This document shows, piece after piece, positions 58,279 to 64,000 of a stretch of 64,000 nucleotides of DNA. The first letter of the stretch is position 1. Each line of letters starts with the position of its first letter. The notes beneath the pieces were generated by a model that saw nothing but the letters and a program-made list of their open reading frames with translations, ran no database searches and was not told the DNA's origin. This DNA comes from Clostridiales bacterium (GTDB lineage Bacteria; Bacillota; Clostridia; Peptostreptococcales; Anaerovoracaceae): contig JAAZCE010000009.1 of NCBI GenBank assembly GCA_012513435.1, forward strand, positions 16,556-80,555, given 5' to 3'. The translations under genes and the position numbers were made by a program.

Positions 58279-61200
58279 GAAAGCATCTCTTAAGAAAATA
58301 CTTATTATCGGTTCAGGTCCTATAATAATAGGGCAGGCAGCCGAATTTGACTATGCAGGAACTCAGGCATGTAAAGCCATAAGAGAAGAGAACATAGAAA
58401 CCGTATTGGTAAACAGCAATCCTGCCACCATAATGACTGACCAGGGCATAGCCGACAAGGTTTACATGGAGCCTTTGACAGAGGAAAGCCTTGAAGATAT
58501 TTTGAGCAAGGAAAGGCCTGACGGAATGCTTGCGGGCTTTGGCGGGCAGACAGGTCTCAATCTGGCTACAGAGCTTGACGAAAAGGGAATACTGCAAAAG
58601 TACGGCACAGAGCTTCTCGGTGTAAACAAGGAGAGCATAAAGAAGGCAGAGGACAGGGAGGAATTCAAAAAACTCATGGAGGAAATAGGCGAGCCCATAC
58701 CAAGAAGCGTTATCGCCACGTCCATAAAGGAATGTTACAAATTCATTGAGGAGGAAGGATTCCCCGTAATTATAAGGCCGGCTTATACATTAGGAGGCAC
58801 CGGAGGTGGCATCGCCGAAACCCCGGAGGAACTTGAACTTCTTTGCTACAAGGGCATGGAAAACAGTGCCATAGGGCAGATACTTTTGGAAAAATCCGTT
58901 GCCGGGTGGAAAGAAATAGAGTACGAGGTGATTCGAGACAGCAGGGACAACTGTATAATAATATGCAGCATGGAAAACATGGACCCTGTGGGCATCCATA
59001 CTGGAGACAGCATAGTAGTTGCGCCTACCCAAACCTTGAGAGATGAAGAATATCAGATGCTTAGGGACGCATCTATAAAAATAATAAGAAGCCTGAAGAT
59101 AGAAGGAGGCTGCAATGTGCAGTTTGCTCTGGACCCTGACACAGGCAACTATATAGTAATAGAAGTGAATCCAAGGGTAAGTCGTTCCTCTGCTCTGGCA
59201 TCTAAGGCGGCGGGATATCCAATAGCTAAGATAGCGGCTAAGATAGCCCTGGGATATAACCTGGATGAGCTTTCCAACTATGTTACAAAAAGCACCAGTG
59301 CATGCTTTGAGCCGGTGTTGGATTATGTAGTTGTAAAATTTCCCAAATGGCCCTTCGACAAGTTCAGAACGGCATCGAGAAAGTTGGGAACGCAGATGAA
59401 GGCTACGGGAGAGGTTATGTCCATATGTAGAACCTTTGAAAGTGCCCTCCTTAAAGCATTGACATCTATTGAAATAAAGTGCGACGGTCTGCACATTCCT
59501 TTCGTATCCGCACTTGACGATGAAAGGCTCATTGAGAAGCTGAAAATGTGCGACGATGAAAGAATATTTTGCATTGCGGAGGCAATGAGGAGAGAACTTA
59601 TGGGAGTTGAAGAGCTATATCAACTTTTGAAGATAGACAGGTGGTTCTTGAGCAAGATAAAGGGAATCATAGATTTGGAAAGGAGCATCCGCAAAGGGCC
59701 TTTGACTAAGGAACTGCTTTATGAAGCTGAATCAAGAGGGCTGACCGAAAGCGATATAACAGAGCTTTCTGGTATTGCCAGGGACGTTATTCAGGATATA
59801 CGTGTATATAACGATATTTACCCTGTTTACAAAATGGTAGACACCTGCGGCGGCGAATTTGACGCGGCAACGCCTTATTATTATTCCTGCTACGGTGAAG
59901 AAGATGAAAGCGTAAGAAGCCCCGAGGATAAGGTGCTGGTAATAGGCTCAGGACCTATCAGAATAGGCCAGGGCATAGAGTTCGACTATTGCTGTGTTCA
60001 GGGCGTATGGGCCATAAAGGAGCTGGGATACGAGGCCATTATAGTGAACAATAACCCGGAAACCGTAAGCACGGACTTTGATACAGCAGATAAGCTTTAC
60101 TTTGAGGCTCTCCACGTTGATGATGTTATGAATGTAATAAAGAGAGAGCGCCCTTACGGAGTCATTTTGCAGCTGGGAGGGCAGACATCCCTAAACTTGG
60201 CAGAAAAGTTAAACAGCAGGAGCATCAATATTCTGGGGACCTCCTTTGAAAATATAGATTTGGCCGAGGACAGAGAAAAGTTTTGCGACCTTTTGCATGA
60301 ACTGGGAATCGAAGTACCGGAGGGTGTCGCCGTGACCACGGAAAAGGAAGCCTTTGAAGCGGTAAAAAAGCTGGGATATCCTCTTGTTGTAAGACCTTCA
60401 TATGTAATAGGGGGAAGAGCCATGCAGGTGGTCTACAGCGATGTTGAGCTGAAAAGGTATCTTAAGGAAGCCGTTTCTCTTTCCAGAGAGTATCCGGTGC
60501 TCATAGACCAGTACATAAAGGGTAAGGAAATAGAAGTGGACGCCATAGCCGATGGAGATGATGTGCTTATTCCAGGAATAATGGAGCATATCGAGAGGGC
60601 AGGAGTCCATTCGGGCGACAGTATTTCCGTATATCCGCCTTATTCCATAGGGAAGGATGTTGAAGAGCTTCTTGTGGGTTACACTGAAAAAATAGCCAAG
60701 GCTCTAAACGTCATAGGTCTTATGAACATTCAATACGCCTACAACGGCGAGAAGGTATACGTAATAGAAGTGAATCCGAGGGCATCAAGAACAGTGCCTA
60801 TTCTCAGCAAGGTCACTAAGGTGCCTATGGTTAAGCTGGCAGTTTCGGCAATGCTGGGTAACAAGCTGGCAGATAGCGGCTACGGCACAGGCCTTTACCA
60901 GAGAAGTCCGGAATTCGCTGTAAAGGTTCCTGTGTTCTCAGGGGCTAAACTTACGGACATGGATATAGCTCTTGGTCCTGAAATGAAATCAACAGGAGAG
61001 GTCCTGGGCATAGACAAGGATTTTGGAAAGGCCTTGTATAAGGGATTCGTGGGAGCCGGAATGAACATACCTCAGTCGGGCAATATATTTGTGGCCTTAA
61101 GGGATTCAGAGCATACAGACTATACCGCTGATATTCTGAGAGAATATACGAAGTTCGGATTCAAGCTGTATGTGGCCGACGACAACATGGACTTTGTAAA

Positions 61201-61468
61201 AGGCCAGGAAATAGAAGCAGAGGGAATGGACTACGATACGGCTCAGAAATGGATAATGAATCACGGCAGCAGTCCTGAGAAGATGTCCCTTGTGATAAAT
61301 ATTCCTCAGGTAGCCAACAGAAAGGAAAACGATAGTTTTCCTGTAAGGCGTAAGGCTATCGAGCGTGGCATAACGGTTTTGACGTGCATGGATACGGCAA
61401 AAGCATTCCTGGAAGCAATAAAACTGAAAAAAAACGGAATAAAACTGGAAACTGCTCCGCTTTTTTGA
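58271..61468 (+). CDS. carB: Carbamoyl-phosphate synthase large subunit
   Basis: The 1065-residue protein holds two homologous ATP-grasp halves: LIIGSGPIIIGQAAEFDYAGTQ at the N-terminus and LVIGSGPIRIGQGIEFDYCCVQ at about 556. Each has its own EVNPR motif (IEVNPRVSRSSAL and IEVNPRASRTVP). An MGS-like allosteric domain closes the protein. Length is typical. A possible terminator lies within its last codons. Confidence 0.97.
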   Translation: MPKKASLKKILIIGSGPIIIGQAAEFDYAGTQACKAIREENIETVLVNSNPATIMTDQGIADKVYMEPLTEESLEDILSKERPDGMLAGFGGQTGLNLATELDEKGILQKYGTELLGVNKESIKKAEDREEFKKLMEEIGEPIPRSVIATSIKECYKFIEEEGFPVIIRPAYTLGGTGGGIAETPEELELLCYKGMENSAIGQILLEKSVAGWKEIEYEVIRDSRDNCIIICSMENMDPVGIHTGDSIVVAPTQTLRDEEYQMLRDASIKIIRSLKIEGGCNVQFALDPDTGNYIVIEVNPRVSRSSALASKAAGYPIAKIAAKIALGYNLDELSNYVTKSTSACFEPVLDYVVVKFPKWPFDKFRTASRKLGTQMKATGEVMSICRTFESALLKALTSIEIKCDGLHIPFVSALDDERLIEKLKMCDDERIFCIAEAMRRELMGVEELYQLLKIDRWFLSKIKGIIDLERSIRKGPLTKELLYEAESRGLTESDITELSGIARDVIQDIRVYNDIYPVYKMVDTCGGEFDAATPYYYSCYGEEDESVRSPEDKVLVIGSGPIRIGQGIEFDYCCVQGVWAIKELGYEAIIVNNNPETVSTDFDTADKLYFEALHVDDVMNVIKRERPYGVILQLGGQTSLNLAEKLNSRSINILGTSFENIDLAEDREKFCDLLHELGIEVPEGVAVTTEKEAFEAVKKLGYPLVVRPSYVIGGRAMQVVYSDVELKRYLKEAVSLSREYPVLIDQYIKGKEIEVDAIADGDDVLIPGIMEHIERAGVHSGDSISVYPPYSIGKDVEELLVGYTEKIAKALNVIGLMNIQYAYNGEKVYVIEVNPRASRTVPILSKVTKVPMVKLAVSAMLGNKLADSGYGTGLYQRSPEFAVKVPVFSGAKLTDMDIALGPEMKSTGEVLGIDKDFGKALYKGFVGAGMNIPQSGNIFVALRDSEHTDYTADILREYTKFGFKLYVADDNMDFVKGQEIEAEGMDYDTAQKWIMNHGSSPEKMSLVINIPQVANRKENDSFPVRRKAIERGITVLTCMDTAKAFLEAIKLKKNGIKLETAPLF
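61429..61466 (+). terminator. Possible terminator overlapping the carB end
   Basis: A6-CGGA (61429-61438) pairs imperfectly with TCCG-C-T6 (61456-61466), giving a short stem with a T-run at the carB stop. Confidence 0.35.
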
Positions 61469-61529
61469 TATAATAACTACTTGTAAAGCAATGTATTCGT
61501 GAACTAATTCTGGAAAGGTTGAAAATATT

Positions 61530-61736
61530 ATGTTTTTATTGACTTTGGCATTGTTATTCGGTATCGTGTTGGCGGTATTGTTGCTGGTAAGTTTAAAAAG
61601 AAAAATGAAGGATGATTGGAGCTACGGCGGAGCGGTAGGAAAAATCTTGACGGTTTTGAAGCTGCTCGTTCTGGTAGAGTCCGTTGCATTCGTCATATTG
61701 TTTATCATAATAATAGTCAAAACTTTAGCGGCGTAA
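61530..61736 (+). CDS. 68-residue membrane protein with two helices
   Basis: Two hydrophobic helices (3-22 and about 42-64) flank a short basic loop KRKMKDDWSYGG. AAAGG precedes the ATG and codon use matches the neighbours. No family recognised; it may be a small regulator of a transporter. Confidence 0.6.
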   Translation: MFLLTLALLFGIVLAVLLLVSLKRKMKDDWSYGGAVGKILTVLKLLVLVESVAFVILFIIIIVKTLAA

Positions 61737-61742
61737 GGCGGC

Positions 61743-62294
61743 TCAAAATCTATCGCTGTTGTTCAGCAGGTTTCTTATGAAGCCTGCTTGTGTTTTTTTT
61801 GCCGACGTTTTCATTACCGTTGAATAGTAGACAACGGAAGCATCAAAATCGTCCTCAGAGGTACGGAGAACGGCATATGAGCCGTCAGTGCCGTCGCGAG
61901 GCAGAGTAAGGCTTCCTGGATTTACCAAGTAAATATCATCTTCCTCATGTATAAGCGCCTTGTGAGTGTGGCCGAACAGCACCGCAACGCATTTGTTTTC
62001 CAAGGCTTTGTAGTAGAGTGTTGTAAAATTTGAATTCACGTTTTCCATATGGCCGTGGGTGACCATCATTTTACCGTATTCCGTGTCAAAGGTTTCAAAG
62101 TCATCAGAGCTGTAGCTGCCATCGCAGTTTCCCTTTACGGCCACTACGGGAATTCCAAATTCCTTTTCTAGCTTCTGGCCGTCGCCAATGAAGTCTCCCG
62201 TGTGGACGATGAGGTCTATATTGGTGAGCCTAGGAAAGATATCTCTGACTTTATTGAGTTTTCCGTGGGTGTCCCCGATTACTAATATTTTCAT
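61743..62294 (-). CDS. YfcE/MJ0936-type metallophosphoesterase
   Basis: The 183-residue protein has the metallophosphatase motifs GDTHGKL, HTGDFIGDG, VKGNCD, THGHMENV and FGHTHKA in order. These form a two-metal site that hydrolyses phosphodiesters in vitro; the physiological substrate is unclear. It is a single gene converging with the 68-residue membrane protein gene. Confidence 0.92.
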   Translation of the reverse strand: MKILVIGDTHGKLNKVRDIFPRLTNIDLIVHTGDFIGDGQKLEKEFGIPVVAVKGNCDGSYSSDDFETFDTEYGKMMVTHGHMENVNSNFTTLYYKALENKCVAVLFGHTHKALIHEEDDIYLVNPGSLTLPRDGTDGSYAVLRTSEDDFDASVVYYSTVMKTSAKKTQAGFIRNLLNNSDRF

Positions 62295-62322
62295 AAAATT
62301 AGTTTATCATAAGTCTGCAACA

Positions 62323-62351
62323 TTGACTAGGCGAGTTTTTTAAAGTAAAAT
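62323..62351 (+). promoter_or_regulatory. Sigma-A promoter of the Fic-like gene
   Basis: TTGACT (62323-62328) and TAAAAT (62346-62351) are 17 bases apart, 38 bases before the ATG at 62390. Confidence 0.65.
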
Positions 62352-62389
62352 AAATCCATAATATAACAAATTTTTTAGAGGTGGTCTAT

Positions 62390-63127
62390 ATGCATGAAAA
62401 GCTGTACGAAATGAGAAAAGAGCTGGCGGGAATGTTGAAAAACGACAGACTTTTAAAATCAGCTGTCAATGAGGTGAATAAGCTGGATATGATAAAGGCA
62501 TCTCTTATAGTCAGAAACCCTAGCCATGAGAAGATAGCAATAGATAAGATAATGGCAGGAGAGCTGCAGAAGGATGTCCCTGTAAAGGATTACGTTTTCA
62601 TAGAAAATTTCAACAACCTTATTCGCGTGGCTTTTAATTGCCTGGAAATGGGTAATTATCTTGATAAGAATTTTCTCATAAGCGCCTACAGAATATTATC
62701 AGAAAACGAAAAGGGTTACTTTAGAAAGTCAAACCCTGTTGTCTATGCCTTTAACCACGTCCCGGAGCAATCCTTTGATATAGAGGAAAAGCTGGATGAG
62801 GCAATAAGAAGGGTGTACAGCAGGGATTCGGGAGATAACGTGGTTCTGAAGGCTATGTACATACACAACAAGCTGATAGATATCTATCCCTTCCAGGATT
62901 ATAGTGCCGAAATCGCTGTTTTTTCCATGAATTACTACCTTATGGAAAACGGGCTGACTCCTATTAATATGCCTATGAGTAGGCAGGAGTACTTCAATAT
63001 AGTGGGAGAATGCCTTAAGGAACACAGAAACCGCCAGGAGGAATTTTACAATTTCCTAAACAAGGCGGTTTATGATAAGATGGAAGGAACTCTCGATGCC
63101 TGCAGGGAGTATATAAAGACTCACTAA
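62390..63127 (+). CDS. Fic-fold protein with a degenerate active site
   Basis: I use the ATG at 62390 after AGAGGTGG, giving 245 residues. The pattern from GYFRKSNPVVYAFNHVPE to the end follows the Fic domain (YRxxxVxI...HxPP, then the active-site helix, then a conserved YYxLxENGLTPI). The active-site segment at about 159-175 reads IHNKLIDIYPFQDYSAE where catalytic Fic enzymes have HPFxDGNGRxxR. The His, the GNG loop and the Arg are all replaced, so AMP transfer is unlikely. It may be a binding-only descendant. The N-terminal 75 residues are helical. No antitoxin gene is adjacent. Confidence 0.6.
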   Translation: MHEKLYEMRKELAGMLKNDRLLKSAVNEVNKLDMIKASLIVRNPSHEKIAIDKIMAGELQKDVPVKDYVFIENFNNLIRVAFNCLEMGNYLDKNFLISAYRILSENEKGYFRKSNPVVYAFNHVPEQSFDIEEKLDEAIRRVYSRDSGDNVVLKAMYIHNKLIDIYPFQDYSAEIAVFSMNYYLMENGLTPINMPMSRQEYFNIVGECLKEHRNRQEEFYNFLNKAVYDKMEGTLDACREYIKTH

Positions 63128-63145
63128 TCATCAGAGAACTTCGGT

Positions 63146-64000
63146 CTATTTAAGATTTTCAATCTGATGCTTTACGCTGTCAAAGGAAGTAGAACCCTTA
63201 GATTTCTTGGCTGCTATGCAGCTTTCTATGGATATTTTATCGTAGATGTCCTCCTGGAATTTCGGTGAAAAGGATTTGAACTCTTCCATGGACATGTCTT
63301 CTATAGCTATCTCCTTATCGATGCAGTACAGTACGATTTTGCCTATTATTTCGTGGCAGTCTCTGAATGGGATGCCCTTGGAAACAAGATAATCGGCAGC
63401 GTCAGTAGCATTCATATAGCCGTATTTGGCAGCACCAGCCATGCGGTCTTTTTTTATTGTCATGGTGGATATCATCTCTGTGAATATACCGACGGAAGCC
63501 TTAAGCGTATCCACGGCATCGAACACAGGGAGCTTGTCTTCCTGAAGGTCCTTGTTGTATGCCAGAGGAAGACCCTTGCATATGGTCAGAAGGCTAATAA
63601 GGTCTCCGTAGACTCTACCTGTTTTACCACGTATAAGCTCTGCCATATCAGGATTCTTTTTCTGAGGCATGATACTGCTTCCCGTGGAGAAGGAATCATC
63701 TATTTCTACGAAGCTGAATTCAACGGAGCTCCATAGTATCAGTTCTTCACAGAAACGGGAAAGGTGCATCATGGTAGTGGCGCAGCAGTTAATAAATTCA
63801 ATGGCGAAGTCTCTATCGGCCACGGCATCCATTCCGTTTGTCAGTACCTGAGCGAAGCCAAGCTCGTCAGCGAGGAAATCCCTGTCCGTGTCGTATGTAG
63901 TCCCTGCCAGTGCGCCTGAACCTAGGGGAAGTCTGTCAACTCTTTTCAGGCAGTCTTCAAATCTCTCCTTATCCCTTGCAAACATTTGATAGTAGGCCAA
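63146..64000 (-). CDS. argH: Argininosuccinate lyase, C-terminal part (N-terminus beyond window)
   Basis: The 284 residues visible include the fumarase-superfamily signature GSSIMPQKKNPDMAELIRGKTGR, with the catalytic Ser loop, and GLPLAYNKDLQEDK. The YDTDRDFLADELGF segment upstream of it is typical of ArgH. It cleaves argininosuccinate to arginine and fumarate, and fits with the nearby carAB genes. The frame is open to the right edge, so about 170 N-terminal residues are outside the window. Confidence 0.93.
   Translation of the reverse strand: MAYYQMFARDKERFEDCLKRVDRLPLGSGALAGTTYDTDRDFLADELGFAQVLTNGMDAVADRDFAIEFINCCATTMMHLSRFCEELILWSSVEFSFVEIDDSFSTGSSIMPQKKNPDMAELIRGKTGRVYGDLISLLTICKGLPLAYNKDLQEDKLPVFDAVDTLKASVGIFTEMISTMTIKKDRMAGAAKYGYMNATDAADYLVSKGIPFRDCHEIIGKIVLYCIDKEIAIEDMSMEEFKSFSPKFQEDIYDKISIESCIAAKKSKGSTSFDSVKHQIENLK

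Noticed and set aside
1..64000. CRISPR arrays, rRNA genes, riboswitches or T-box leaders.
   Set aside because: I saw no regularly spaced repeats, no rRNA signatures and no conserved riboswitch cores; glyS overlaps its upstream gene and has no leader.

Overview
The window looks like chromosomal DNA of an anaerobic, spore-forming Clostridia member of moderate GC, possibly near the Anaerovoracaceae/Family XIII. The lineage is an inference. It rests on the conserved sporulation-to-housekeeping run yqfC-yqfD-phoH-ybeY-cdd-era-recO-(DUF4342)-glyS-ppdK, on FabK as the enoyl reductase, on sigma-54 control of alanine dehydrogenase, and on strong GGAGG ribosome binding sites.

Layout. 1-3.7 kb holds the end of a TetR regulator, a 14-TM MFS exporter with a very large glycine-patterned loop, and an XRE/membrane-protein pair whose promoter lies in a 30-bp palindrome. 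3.7-9.3 kb (minus) is an apparent operon: DegV lipid-binding protein, ICMT-like methyltransferase, GH3-type acyl-adenylating enzyme and a membrane GGDEF/HD-GYP protein. A short FakA-like kinase is divergent from it. 10.4-12.4 kb holds an AT-rich alpha/beta hydrolase, a PC4/YdbC-like protein and a hemolysin III protein. 12.6-15.3 kb is a sigma-54 activator and its likely target ald. 15.4-23.5 kb is a fatty acid cluster (acpP, fabK, fabD, fabG, fabF, fabZ, a second KAS, an acyl-adenylate ligase and a MarR/FabT-like regulator) behind a promoter overlapped by a 45-bp palindrome. 23.5-30.3 kb carries DUF554, a PLP decarboxylase, dinB, small membrane proteins and two flavoproteins. 30.4-41.2 kb is the conserved core run above; ppdK has a one-base frameshift as read.

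41.2-51 kb is an accessory island and the most interesting region. Four proteins (194, 1102, 358 and 364 aa) with very different main domains share a paired-helix module (core ALSHILNAEGEKIQ, then a second helix ending in LEMVLQSKLELF and a Cys-rich tail). None has a recognisable signal peptide or sortase signal. One carries an internal thioester domain with a candidate Cys101-Gln168 bond. Three start regions match the sigma-K promoter consensus with exact 16-bp spacing (two perfectly). I infer a mother-cell-expressed spore-surface (coat/exosporium) system that may display a covalent adhesin. Decayed Hint-like, acetyltransferase, tail-fibre/TNF-like and ISL3 remnants flank it.

51-64 kb returns to ordinary chromosome: tRNA-Arg(ACG), a YxlEFG-like ABC cassette with an in-frame stop in the ATPase, an EamA exporter, D-serine dehydratase, a hotdog thioesterase, carAB, a small membrane protein, a YfcE-type phosphodiesterase, a Fic-fold protein with a ruined active site, and the C-terminal part of argH at the right edge.
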